From assembly GCF_030644365.1 (NCBI RefSeq), contig NZ_CP130058.1:1116001-1180000 (forward strand): DNA of 64,000 bases. Direction: 5' to 3'. Origin of the DNA: Schaalia sp. HMT-172. Its GTDB lineage: Bacteria > Actinomycetota > Actinomycetes > Actinomycetales > Actinomycetaceae. Below the pieces are notes generated by a model. It searched no databases. It saw nothing but the letters and a program-made list of their open reading frames with translations, and was not told where the DNA came from. Positions 1 to 8,036 of this stretch are shown one piece after another (position 1 is the first letter of the stretch; each line of letters opens with the position of its first letter). The position numbers were made by a program, and so were the translations under genes.

Positions 1-66
1 GGCACTGGGAACGTGATAGACGGGGGCGTGCGCCGTGTCGATGGAGATGCGCGTGGGGGCTCTCAT
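1..66 (-). CDS. Partial unrecognised protein (N-terminus only)
   Basis: An ATG at 64–66 on the minus strand opens a frame that runs off the left edge; only 22 codons are visible, starting MRAPTRISIDTAHAPVYHVP. A good Shine-Dalgarno (AAGGAG) lies just upstream at about 73–78, so the start is credible. The fragment is too short to recognise a family. It is divergent from ettA, and the AT-rich stretch at 120–200 with a direct repeat is probably its promoter/operator. Confidence 0.55.
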   Translation of the reverse strand, partial: MRAPTRISIDTAHAPVYHVPSA

Positions 67-122
67 GTGCTCTCCTTCCCGTGGGTGGCCGTGTTTGACA
101 GAGGCGCACATGCGCCCCGGTA

Positions 123-145
123 CTTAAAAGTTTGTCTTAAAAGTT
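123..145. promoter_or_regulatory. Direct repeat in AT-rich intergenic region, candidate operator
   Basis: The 318-bp gap between the partial minus-strand gene and ettA holds a strongly AT-rich island (about 120–200) in otherwise GC-rich DNA. CTTAAAAGTT occurs twice, at 123–132 and 136–145 (13-bp period), and an imperfect inverted copy (ACTTTTTAAA) follows near 160. The arrangement suggests a regulator site or promoter for the minus-strand gene. No regulator is identified; the repeat itself is directly seen. Confidence 0.4.
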
Positions 146-326
146 GGCGACATGCACGTACTTTTTAAAAAATTGCAATAGTTTTTGGCAAATCACTACG
201 GAGGCGTAACCAAGCACGATGCGCGGCACTGCGCGGAAGGCGCGAAACCCGCGCAATTTGGCCCTGAGATGAGGATCACCGACGCCTGCCTCGCCCCGGG
301 CTATGACCCCGCGCGCACTGGGTCGC

Positions 327-332
327 TACGAT
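327..332 (+). promoter_or_regulatory. Putative –10 box of ettA
   Basis: TACGAT matches the actinobacterial TANNNT –10 form, about 53 nt before the ettA start. It is followed by a run of alternating C and G (344–360). No convincing –35 is visible. Confidence 0.35.
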
Positions 333-384
333 AGGGGGGAACCCGCGCGCGCGTGCGCGCCCCGAACCACCCGAACGGAGTAAC

Positions 385-2067
385 GTGGCGGAGTTTATTT
401 ATCAGATGATCAAGGCTCGCAAGGCCATCGGTGACAAGGTCATCCTCGACGATGTCACCATGGCCTTCTTTCCGGGCGCCAAGATCGGCATGGTCGGCCC
501 CAACGGTGCCGGCAAGTCCTCGATCCTGAAGATCATGGCCGGCTTGGACGAGCCCAGCAACGGTGAAGCTCGCCTGACCCCCGGCTACTCGGTCGGCATC
601 CTCATGCAGGAGCCTGTCCTGGACGAGACGAAGACCGTCATCGAAAACGTGCGCCTGGGCGCGGCCGACATCTTCGCCAAGCTTGCCCGCTTCAATGAGA
701 TCTCCGAAGAGATGGCCAACCCGGACGCCGACTTCGATGCCCTCATGGACGAGATGGGTAAGCTGCAGACGCAGATCGATGCGGCCAATGCATGGGACAT
801 CGACTCCCAGCTCGATCAGGCGATGGACGCGCTGCGTTGCCCGCCGCCGGATCAGCCTGTCTCCGTCCTGTCGGGTGGTGAGCGCCGCCGCGTCGCGCTG
901 TGCAAGCTCCTCATCGAGGCGCCCGACCTGCTGCTCCTCGACGAGCCGACCAACCACCTGGACGCCGAGTCCGTCCTCTGGCTGGAGAAGCACCTCGCAT
1001 CCTACCCGGGCGCGGTCATCGCCGTTACCCACGACCGTTACTTCCTCGACCACGTCGCCGGCTGGATCGCCGAGGTCGACCGCGGTCACCTCTACCCCTA
1101 CGAGGGCAACTACTCGACTTACCTGGAGACCAAGGAGAAGCGTCTGCAGGTTCAGGGGCAGAAGGATGCCAAGCTGGCCAAGCGCCTGAAGGAAGAGCTC
1201 GAGTGGGTCCGCTCGAATGCCAAGGGTCGCCAGGCAAAGTCGAAGGCCCGTCTGGCCCGCTATGAGGAAATGGCCGCCGAGGCTGAGCGCACTCGCAAGC
1301 TCGACTTCGAGGAAATCCAGATCCCGCCGGGCCCGCGCCTGGGTAACGTGGTCATCGAGGCCAAGGATCTCCAGAAGGGCTTTGGTGATCGCTCGCTCAT
1401 CTCCGGCCTGTCCTTCTCTCTGCCGCGCAACGGCATTGTGGGCGTCATCGGCCCCAACGGTGTCGGCAAGACCACGCTGTTTAAGACGATCGTCGGTCTG
1501 GAGCCCCTCGACGGTGGTGAGCTGACGATCGGCGAGACCGTCAAGATTAGCTATGTCGACCAGACTCGCGCCGGCATCGACCCCGACAAGACCCTGTGGC
1601 AGGTTGTCTCCGACGGCCTCGACTTCATTCAGGTCGGCAACGTCGAGATGCCCTCTCGCGCCTACGTCTCGGCGTTCGGCTTCAAGGGCCCGGACCAGCA
1701 AAAGCCTGCGGGCGTCCTCTCCGGTGGTGAGCGTAACCGCCTGAACCTGGCCCTGACCCTTAAGCAGGGCGGCAACCTCCTCCTGCTGGACGAGCCGACC
1801 AACGACCTGGATGTCGAAACCCTCGGCTCGCTGGAGAACGCCCTCCTGGCTTTCCCCGGTTGCGCCGTCGTTGTCACGCACGACCGTTGGTTCCTGGATC
1901 GCGTCGCCACCCACATCCTCGCGTGGGAGGGGACCGAGGAGCATCCCGACAAGTGGTACTGGTTCGAGGGCAACTTCGAGGCCTACGAAAAGAACAAGGT
2001 GGAGCGCCTCGGTGAGGCCGCTGCCAATCCGCACCGCGTGACGCACCGCAAGCTGACGCGCGACTGA
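385..2067 (+). CDS. ettA: Energy-dependent translational throttle protein EttA (ABC-F ATPase)
   Basis: A 560-residue soluble ABC-F protein with two nucleotide-binding domains and no membrane segments. Domain 1 has Walker A GPNGAGKS (38–45), signature LSGGE (about 162–166) and Walker B LLLLDEPTNHLD (about 182–193). Domain 2 has GPNGVGKTT (356–364), a second LSGGE and LLLLDEPTNDLD. An arm insertion sits at about 95–140 and a charged linker at 245–310. Length is close to E. coli EttA (about 555 residues). The family binds the ribosomal E site and gates entry into elongation according to the ATP/ADP ratio. The start is GTG, with GGAG a few bases upstream. It is monocistronic, ending at a strong hairpin. 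Confidence 0.93.
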   Translation: MAEFIYQMIKARKAIGDKVILDDVTMAFFPGAKIGMVGPNGAGKSSILKIMAGLDEPSNGEARLTPGYSVGILMQEPVLDETKTVIENVRLGAADIFAKLARFNEISEEMANPDADFDALMDEMGKLQTQIDAANAWDIDSQLDQAMDALRCPPPDQPVSVLSGGERRRVALCKLLIEAPDLLLLDEPTNHLDAESVLWLEKHLASYPGAVIAVTHDRYFLDHVAGWIAEVDRGHLYPYEGNYSTYLETKEKRLQVQGQKDAKLAKRLKEELEWVRSNAKGRQAKSKARLARYEEMAAEAERTRKLDFEEIQIPPGPRLGNVVIEAKDLQKGFGDRSLISGLSFSLPRNGIVGVIGPNGVGKTTLFKTIVGLEPLDGGELTIGETVKISYVDQTRAGIDPDKTLWQVVSDGLDFIQVGNVEMPSRAYVSAFGFKGPDQQKPAGVLSGGERNRLNLALTLKQGGNLLLLDEPTNDLDVETLGSLENALLAFPGCAVVVTHDRWFLDRVATHILAWEGTEEHPDKWYWFEGNFEAYEKNKVERLGEAAANPHRVTHRKLTRD

Positions 2068-2081
2068 CACTTGTCGCCGGG

Positions 2082-2111
2082 GCGGGGGAGGGCTGTATGG
2101 CCTTCCCCCGC
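2082..2111 (+). terminator. Hairpin terminator after ettA
   Basis: Twelve-bp stem GCGGGGGAGGGC / GCCTTCCCCCGC with one G·U pair and a 6-nt loop, 15 nt after the ettA stop. No T-tract follows, as is usual in high-GC actinobacteria. Confidence 0.65.
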
Positions 2112-2300
2112 TCGTCGTTGTCGCGGCCTCGGTGGCGTGCTCGTTTGTCGTCGGGCGGCTGCTCCGGCGTCATTTTCAAGGAGGCTTGACAGTATCAATA
2201 GTCGGTGCTGCATGTCATCGAAACGAGCACTCTCCAGGGGGTATGGTCGGCTTGACAAGTCGCGTGCCCATGTTGCGGACCCCACTTGCCTTTTGCGCAG

Positions 2301-2319
2301 GTCACATCTACTATGTGAC
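2301..2319. promoter_or_regulatory. Inverted repeat upstream of PTS EIIB, candidate operator
   Basis: GTCACAT, five bases, ATGTGAC: a perfect 7-bp inverted repeat 38 nt before the EIIB start codon. The same intergenic region (2112–2357) carries two TTGACA sequences at 2186–2191 and 2252–2257, each preceded by GC, although good –10 partners are not evident. The position suggests a regulator site for the EIIB–malQ transcript. Confidence 0.45.
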
Positions 2320-2357
2320 TCGAATCGCAAAATTTCGACAGCGTGAAAGGGGCTCCG

Positions 2358-2642
2358 ATGGCGATCGAACAGACGCTTATCGACGCGCTGGGTGGACACC
2401 TCAATATCGTTGAGGTCGAACCTTGCACAATGCGCATCCGTGTTCAAGTAAAGACTCAGCGGGCGGTCGATGAAGCTGCACTGCGCGTCGACGGCGTGTT
2501 GGCCGTCGTGCGTTCGGGTGATGTTGTTCAGATCGTGTGCGGGGCAAACTCTGACGATATTGCGACCGCGATGATCGCGTCGATTCAATCCGTGGCCCAT
2601 GACACGCCTGTGGAGGCTCTGTCACAGCGGGCCCACGCATAA
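2358..2642 (+). CDS. PTS EIIB domain protein, glucose/GlcNAc family
   Basis: A 94-residue single-domain phosphotransferase EIIB. The motif NIVEVEPCTMRIRVQV places the phosphorylated cysteine at residue 23, as in the glucose-family EIIB pattern C-x-TR(L/I)R. It passes phosphate from EIIA to sugar during import and is cytoplasmic, working with a membrane EIIC that is not in this window. A GTG at 2343 would add five residues, but ATG 2358 has AAAGGGG at the right distance and is preferred. It lies 42 nt before malQ, in the same direction, suggesting co-transcription. A second free-standing EIIB lies at 5400–5630. Confidence 0.85.
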   Translation: MAIEQTLIDALGGHLNIVEVEPCTMRIRVQVKTQRAVDEAALRVDGVLAVVRSGDVVQIVCGANSDDIATAMIASIQSVAHDTPVEALSQRAHA

Positions 2643-2684
2643 TATTAAGATGTTCCCAGCCCACAACGTAGAGAGCTAGTTTCC

Positions 2685-4835
2685 GTGGATATCCATTCCC
2701 CCGCATCAGACAATATCGACCAGCTGCGACGTATCGCCGATGCTAACGGCATCGCGACCGGCTTTTGGGACTGGTATGGGAATTGGGTGGGCGTCAGCGC
2801 CCCAACCCTTCTCAAGGTTCTCGGCGCCCTCGGTCTTCCCCTCAACGAATCGTCCACGGTGGGAGACGTCGACCATGCGATGCAGCTGACCGAGGAGCGC
2901 GAGTGGCGTCGGACCTTGCCTCCGACGATCGTGGCCCGCGAGGGCGGCGGCTACCTCTTCCCCGTGCACGTGCCCGACGGCTCGTGGGTCAACGTGCAGT
3001 GGGTTCTCGAAGACGGGCGCAAGGGGATGTGCGAGCAGATCGATCGCTACGTGCCCCCGCGCATGATTGACGGTGAGCTCGTGGGTCGCGCGACCTTCGA
3101 TGTCCCTCACTGGCTGCCGCTGGGATGGCACCGCCTCGTCGCCACCGTCGAAGGTGGGCACGTCGAATCTGCGACCCTCATCATCGTTCCGCATACGCTC
3201 TCGCTGCCCATCCTGGAGTCCTCCCGCCGCGTGTGGGGCGTTAACGCCCAGCTCTACTCGACGCGCTCGGCATCCTCCTGGGGTATCGGCGATGCGACAG
3301 ACCTGGCCGATCTGGCCGCCGTCTGCGCGGACAAGGGCGCGGACTTCCTGCTCATCAATCCGGTGCACGCCTCGCAGCCCGTTTCTCCGCTGGAGACGTC
3401 CCCGTACCTGCCGGTGTCGCGGCGGTGGCTCAACCAGATCTACATTCGCCCCGAGTCCATCGAGGAATACGCGGCGCTGCCGCAGTCCGCGCGCGAGACC
3501 ATCGAGCAGCTGCGCGACGAGACGCGCCAGTTCGCAAGCCGCGAGGATCTCATCGACCGTGATCGTGCGTGGGAGGCCAAGCGCAAGGCGCTTGAGATCA
3601 TCTTCGCCGTGCCGCGCTCTTACCACCGCCAGTCCCAGTTCGATCATTTCGTCGAAGACGGCGGAACCGAGCTGTCGAACTATGCGCTGTGGTGTGCTCT
3701 CGTGGAGCGCGAGGGGACGATCGAGCTGCCCGAGGATCTTGAGCGTTCGTCCTCGCCGCGCGTCGAACTTGAGCGCCTCGAATTGGCTGACCGCGTGAAC
3801 TTCTACGAGTGGTGCCAGTGGATCGCCTCTGAGCAGCTCGCTCACGCCCAGCAGGTGGCGCGTGAGGTCGGCATGGAGATCGGCATCATGGCCGACCTGG
3901 CCGTGGGCGTGCACGGTCATGGCTCCGAGAAGTGGAGCCGTCCCGAGCTCTTCGCCACGGGCATGACCGTGGGCGCCCCGCCGGACGTCTACTCCCAGCA
4001 GGGCCAGAACTGGTCCCAGCCGCCGTGGTCGCCGCGTTCCCTCGCGGAGAGTGGCTACACGCCGCTGCGCGACATGGTTCGTGCCGCCCTGGCCAACGCG
4101 GGTGCCGTGCGTATCGACCACATCCTGGGCATGTTCCGCCTGTGGTGGATCCCGGAGGGCTGCGCCGCCACCGAGGGCACCTACGTGTACTACGACCACG
4201 AGGCCATGATGGGAGTCATCCTGCTCGAGGCCCAGCGTGCCGGTGCGGTCGTCATCGGCGAGGATCTGGGCGTCGTCGAGCCGTGGGTGCGCGATTACCT
4301 GCGTGATCGCGGTGTTCTGGGCACCTCGGTCGTGTGGTTCGAAAAGGACGGCGGCGGCTGGCCGCTGCGTCCCGAGCACTACCGCGAACGCGCGCTGGCT
4401 GCGGTCAATATCCACGACCTGCCCCCGACCCTCGGCTACATCCGCGGCATCCAGACAACGCTGCGCAGCGAGCTCGGCCTGCTGACCGACGATATCGAGA
4501 CCGTGCGCGCGGGCGACCGCCTGGAGTTGGAGCGGATTGCGGCGCGCCTGCACGAGTATGGGTGCATCGACGGCGCGGAGCCGTCCGAACGTGAGATGGT
4601 TGAGGGCCTGTACCGCTACGTCGGGAAGGTTCCTTCCAAGCTTATTGTCGCTTCACTGGTCGACGCGGTGGGTGACGTGCGCCCGCAGAACATGCCCGGT
4701 ACCGGAGCGGACCAGTACCCCAACTGGTGCGTGCCCCTGTGCGACTCTGACGGCGAGGAGGTCTTCATCGAGGAGCTGCCCACCAACGAGCGCCTCACCT
4801 CGCTTTTCGCCCTGCTGACCGGATCGGTGCGCTGA
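2685..4835 (+). CDS. malQ: 4-alpha-glucanotransferase (amylomaltase, GH77)
   Basis: A 716-residue GH77 enzyme that moves glucan units between maltodextrins and releases glucose. Family landmarks are visible: INPVHASQPVSPLETSPYLP (225–244), the nucleophile Asp478 in VRIDHILG, the acid/base Glu526 in VIGEDLG and the third acidic residue Asp578 in NIHDLPPT. An N-terminal extension of about 180 residues precedes the barrel, as in long bacterial MalQ proteins. The start is GTG with a weak GAGAG upstream. It sits between PTS EIIB and the convergent EIIA–EIIB genes and ends at a strong hairpin. Confidence 0.95.
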   Translation: MDIHSPASDNIDQLRRIADANGIATGFWDWYGNWVGVSAPTLLKVLGALGLPLNESSTVGDVDHAMQLTEEREWRRTLPPTIVAREGGGYLFPVHVPDGSWVNVQWVLEDGRKGMCEQIDRYVPPRMIDGELVGRATFDVPHWLPLGWHRLVATVEGGHVESATLIIVPHTLSLPILESSRRVWGVNAQLYSTRSASSWGIGDATDLADLAAVCADKGADFLLINPVHASQPVSPLETSPYLPVSRRWLNQIYIRPESIEEYAALPQSARETIEQLRDETRQFASREDLIDRDRAWEAKRKALEIIFAVPRSYHRQSQFDHFVEDGGTELSNYALWCALVEREGTIELPEDLERSSSPRVELERLELADRVNFYEWCQWIASEQLAHAQQVAREVGMEIGIMADLAVGVHGHGSEKWSRPELFATGMTVGAPPDVYSQQGQNWSQPPWSPRSLAESGYTPLRDMVRAALANAGAVRIDHILGMFRLWWIPEGCAATEGTYVYYDHEAMMGVILLEAQRAGAVVIGEDLGVVEPWVRDYLRDRGVLGTSVVWFEKDGGGWPLRPEHYRERALAAVNIHDLPPTLGYIRGIQTTLRSELGLLTDDIETVRAGDRLELERIAARLHEYGCIDGAEPSEREMVEGLYRYVGKVPSKLIVASLVDAVGDVRPQNMPGTGADQYPNWCVPLCDSDGEEVFIEELPTNERLTSLFALLTGSVR

Positions 4836-4858
4836 CACTGACCTCGGGACATCAAGCA

Positions 4859-4892
4859 GTAACCCCGCAGCCCTCAGAGGCTGCGGGGTTAC
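4859..4892. terminator. Convergent terminator between malQ and PTS EIIA
   Basis: Perfect 14-bp stem, GTAACCCCGCAGCC with its complement, around a 6-nt loop. It lies between the stop codons of two convergent genes and can serve both strands. Confidence 0.75.
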
Positions 4893-4935
4893 TCGTTCGT
4901 CGTGTGTCGTGGGCTGCCTCGCGTGCCGCGTCCCC

Positions 4936-5403
4936 TTACGCAGGATCCTCGATGGAGAAAACCGGGTCGAGGATGGAGACCTGGCTGCCTCGCACGTGCG
5001 ACGTTGCCGCGAGACCGGGTGGGCTCACGACGATGATAGGGACGCAGGGGGAAAGAGTCGCGTCGCGAACCGGGGCGAGATCCCAGTGGATGAGCGGGTC
5101 GCCGGTCGCCACGACATCGCCCTCCTCGAGCAGGAGGGCGAAGCCCTTGCCGTTCAGGATCACCGTGTCGATGCCCAGGTGGACGAGGATCGAGACGCCG
5201 CGTGTGGAGGTCACGATGGCCGCGTGCGGCTTGAGCTTCGTGACGACGCCGTTGATGGGGGAATGCACGGTGACGCAGTCCTCGGCGGCGGTAGGCACAA
5301 GGGCGCAGCCGTCACCGACGACGCCGCTGGCGAAGACTGGATCGGGTACTTCGCTCAGTGGTACGACGTGCGCGGAGAAGGGCGCTCGGACCGAGAGCGT
5401 CAC
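4936..5403 (-). CDS. crr: PTS EIIA component, glucose (Crr) family
   Basis: A 155-residue EIIA of the glucose type. The phosphorylated histidine is in VHLGIDTV, and the earlier conserved histidine is in TVHSPINGVV. It takes phosphate from HPr and gives it to EIIB; in many bacteria it also regulates other uptake systems. The start is a GTG overlapping the upstream EIIB stop codon (GTGA), so the two are translationally coupled. Longer upstream extensions of the frame run antisense or overlap EIIB and are not credible. The strand is opposite to malQ. Confidence 0.85.
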   Translation of the reverse strand: MTLSVRAPFSAHVVPLSEVPDPVFASGVVGDGCALVPTAAEDCVTVHSPINGVVTKLKPHAAIVTSTRGVSILVHLGIDTVILNGKGFALLLEEGDVVATGDPLIHWDLAPVRDATLSPCVPIIVVSPPGLAATSHVRGSQVSILDPVFSIEDPA

Positions 5404-5630
5404 CGACTGGCGAGCATCTCGTCGACGAGGTCCTCGGAGTCGGGGCCCATGACGACCTGGACCGCGTCCGCGACGATGACGACGTCGAAGGCGCCGGCGG
5501 CGCGCAGCTTGGCCTCGTCGATGAGGTCGGTGTTCGCCGCGTCCAGGCGAATGCGCGTGATGCAGGCTTCCAGGTTGGAGATGTTGTCCCAACCGCCCAG
5601 GGCCTCGACGATGGTCGTTGCGGTGCTCAT
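5400..5630 (-). CDS. PTS EIIB domain protein, glucose/GlcNAc family (second copy)
   Basis: A 76-residue free-standing EIIB. NISNLEACITRIRLD contains the phosphocysteine and the C-x-TR motif. ATG 5630 was chosen over an upstream ATG (5663) because AAGGAGG sits five bases before it and the protein then begins at the domain edge. It is coupled to the EIIA gene by a 4-nt overlap. It resembles the EIIB at 2358 in length and motif but not closely in sequence, so the two probably serve different EIIC permeases or reflect an old duplication. Confidence 0.86.
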   Translation of the reverse strand: MSTATTIVEALGGWDNISNLEACITRIRLDAANTDLIDEAKLRAAGAFDVVIVADAVQVVMGPDSEDLVDEMLASR

Positions 5631-5722
5631 GGTGTCCTCCTTGGCGTATGCGGTTTGCCTCACACTTATGGTATCGCGCTCGGGCGGGTGGGTGCGCGGA
5701 AAATTCCCGGACGCGCGTCACA

Positions 5723-6985
5723 TTATGAGACCTCGGCGGCGCTCGCCCCTCGAATACGAGCCGCAGGGGTGAAGCCCATGGCGATGCCCGCCGCGATTGA
5801 GATCGCTGTGAAGATATACATGGTCGCCTCGACGCCTGCCCATGACGCGACGACACCCGATGCGAGGGATCCGAGCGGCATGACGCCCCAGACTGCGAAG
5901 CGGAAGATCGCGTTCATGCGCCCAAGCATGTCGGGCGGGCAGATTTCCTGACGCAGGCTCATCTGGGTGACGTTATAGATGGTGATGAAATACGACGAGA
6001 TGACGCCGGAGCAAGCGATGACCCATGTGGCGGCGCCCGGGACGTGGACGGATGCGGGTTGGGCAAGGAGGACCGAGACACCGATGATGTTCGTTGCGAC
6101 GATGCAGCGTCCGATTCCAAGGCGCGTGATCCACGCCGGTCTCGTGAGCGCCCCGAAGATTCCGCCGAGCGCGCCCGCGCACAGCAAAAGCCCCAGCTGC
6201 GTGGCGCTCATGCCGAGGGTTCGCAGGACCAGGATGGGCAGGAGAACCTGTATTCCCGCTGCGGCGAACGCTGCGCACGCAATGCAGGAAAACAGGGGAA
6301 AGAGGAGGCGTTGCCCACGAACGAAAGAGAGCCCCTCAACAATCTGAGAACGAAGCGACGCCTCGGAGTGAGCGGGGCGTGGCTCTGGGGTGCGGATGCG
6401 CCAGATCGCCCAGGTCGAGCACACGTACGTCGATGCCGTCAGCAGGTATGCCAGGGGAGGGGCGACTACCCCGAGGAGCCAGCCGCCCAGCCCTGGACCC
6501 CCGGCAAGGCCGACCTGGTACGAGGCCTCGAGGCGCCCGTTGGCCGCGCCGATGTACCGCTTGGAGGCGATCAGCGGGACGTAGGACTGGTAGGCGACGT
6601 CGAAGAAGACGGTGGATAGGCCGAGGATGGTGGCGACGACCATGAGGTGTACGAGGGTCAGTGACGAGAGGATGTAGGCCAGGGGGATAGACGTCAGGGC
6701 CGTGATGCGCGTGAGGTTCGCGGCGATCATGACGTGGCGCTTGCGCCACCGGTCCACCCAGGCGCCGGCGGGCAAGCCGACGAGCAAAAATGCGAGGGTC
6801 TGCAGGGCGGAAAGCAGTCCGATCTGGGTTTCGCTGGCGTGCAGGAGGCTGATCGCGATCGCCGAGGTCGCCAGGGCTCCCACCTGGAAGCCGATCTCTG
6901 CGGCGGTTTGTCCCGCCCACAGGTGCATGAAAGCAACGTTATGGGTGAGTGGGTGGTGGAGCCAGGATCTGACGGAGAGAACCAT
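5723..6985 (-). CDS. MFS transporter, probable drug/metabolite exporter
   Basis: A 420-residue protein with about 12 hydrophobic segments. The loop between TM2 and TM3 carries the MFS signature GLPAGAWVDRWRKRH, and the central loop (about 200–225) is charged. The overall pattern resembles the DHA3/EntS-TetV exporters; the substrate is not predictable. It lies 16 nt downstream of the HAD phosphatase gene on the same strand, so the two are probably co-transcribed. The first ATG is used; its Shine-Dalgarno is weak. Confidence 0.8.
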   Translation of the reverse strand: MVLSVRSWLHHPLTHNVAFMHLWAGQTAAEIGFQVGALATSAIAISLLHASETQIGLLSALQTLAFLLVGLPAGAWVDRWRKRHVMIAANLTRITALTSIPLAYILSSLTLVHLMVVATILGLSTVFFDVAYQSYVPLIASKRYIGAANGRLEASYQVGLAGGPGLGGWLLGVVAPPLAYLLTASTYVCSTWAIWRIRTPEPRPAHSEASLRSQIVEGLSFVRGQRLLFPLFSCIACAAFAAAGIQVLLPILVLRTLGMSATQLGLLLCAGALGGIFGALTRPAWITRLGIGRCIVATNIIGVSVLLAQPASVHVPGAATWVIACSGVISSYFITIYNVTQMSLRQEICPPDMLGRMNAIFRFAVWGVMPLGSLASGVVASWAGVEATMYIFTAISIAAGIAMGFTPAARIRGASAAEVS

Positions 6986-7001
6986 CTGTCATCACCGAGG
7001 C

Positions 7002-7880
7002 CTAGGCCGGTGTGGGTGCTTCGTCGATGAGTCCGGCGGCTGCCAGCGCCCAGGCAAGGCCGCCCTGGCCGACTGCGGGGGCAACGATGTCGGCGACCGC
7101 AACCAGGTCATCGCAGCCACCGCCAATGCTGATGCCGACGGCAGCGCGCGCCACGGCCTCGACGTCGTTATTGGAGTCGCCGATCGCCACGGTGTCAGAC
7201 AGGGCAATACCGACGTGCTTGCAGACGGCCTGGATACCCACCGCCTTGGACAGGTGATCCGGAATGATCTCGAAGGGGACATACCCGGCCGCTCCCACCG
7301 AGCCGATGATGGCCCGGTAGCCTTCCGGGAGGGCGGCGCTCACGCGCTCCAGGGAGGCCTTGTCCGGTGGCACGTAGGCCGTCACCTTCGTGAAAGCCCC
7401 ACCGTCGATGTCGACGATAAAGGGCGAAATTGACTGAGCGTATTCGATCCAGTCCTCAGGATGTTTGCCGGCGCGGGGGACAAAGAAGTCGAGGTAGCCC
7501 TCGGAGGGACCCATCTGGTCGGGGCCCTGCCAGATGAAGAAAGCGTCAAGGTCCTCCCACAGGGCAGTCAACACATCGACGTGCTCGCGAGGCATTCGCT
7601 CGTCGAGCAGCACCTTGTTACCAACGGCGGCGTATCCTCCGGCCCCGCCGACCACCCCCTCGAAGCCCAGGTCGATGAAGCGCGGGTAAATCTCGGGCAC
7701 GGACCGTCCCGTGCACACGAACAGGCGGTGACCTCTCTCCCGCACCCGACTCAGCGCTCGAACCGCCGAATCGGGGACACGCTGACGTGAATCGCACAGC
7801 GTCCCGTCGATGTCAACGAAGACCGCGCGGGGAGAATCGGCCTCGTTTCGAGCCTGCGCAGGAGCATCGGTGTCTCTCAT
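7002..7880 (-). CDS. HAD-superfamily (Cof-type, IIB) phosphatase
   Basis: A 292-residue cytoplasmic hydrolase. Motif I is VFVDIDGTLCD (nucleophile and general-acid aspartates), motif II is FVCTGRS, and motif IV is VAIGDSNNDVEAV. The large cap between motifs II and III marks the Cof/IIB group, which dephosphorylates sugar phosphates and similar small metabolites; the substrate is unknown. The transcript appears leaderless (TAGGAT at 7887–7892, six bases before ATG). It is divergent from the GH3 beta-glucosidase and followed by the MFS exporter. Confidence 0.85.
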   Translation of the reverse strand: MRDTDAPAQARNEADSPRAVFVDIDGTLCDSRQRVPDSAVRALSRVRERGHRLFVCTGRSVPEIYPRFIDLGFEGVVGGAGGYAAVGNKVLLDERMPREHVDVLTALWEDLDAFFIWQGPDQMGPSEGYLDFFVPRAGKHPEDWIEYAQSISPFIVDIDGGAFTKVTAYVPPDKASLERVSAALPEGYRAIIGSVGAAGYVPFEIIPDHLSKAVGIQAVCKHVGIALSDTVAIGDSNNDVEAVARAAVGISIGGGCDDLVAVADIVAPAVGQGGLAWALAAAGLIDEAPTPA

Positions 7881-7886
7881 ACAACC

Positions 7887-7892
7887 ATCCTA
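7887..7892 (-). promoter_or_regulatory. –10 box of leaderless HAD gene
   Basis: TAGGAT on the minus strand, exactly six bases before the ATG at 7880. This spacing places transcription start at the start codon. Confidence 0.5.
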
Positions 7893-8036
7893 TCTCAGTG
7901 ACAAAAGGCCACGGACGTGCAGAACAGGCCCCGCAAACGACAAATCATGCGCACGGTCGGTCGAGCGGAGCGACAACGGTCCACACTGGAACCATCGACA
8001 ATACCCGCGATGGAGCACGAAAGGCAGTTCACGACG

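Noticed and set aside
301-2070. Long open frame antisense to ettA (589 residues)
   Set aside because: High-GC codon bias leaves antisense frames open. It has no family motifs or ribosome site, and ettA is unmistakable on the other strand.
2186-2214. TTGACA at 2186 as the –35 of the EIIB promoter
   Set aside because: The best sequence at the right distance (TGCATG) is a poor –10, and the second TTGACA at 2252 has none, so no promoter is called.
2706-4553. Long open frame antisense to malQ (615 residues)
   Set aside because: Antisense shadow; Arg/His/Gly-rich without domain pattern.
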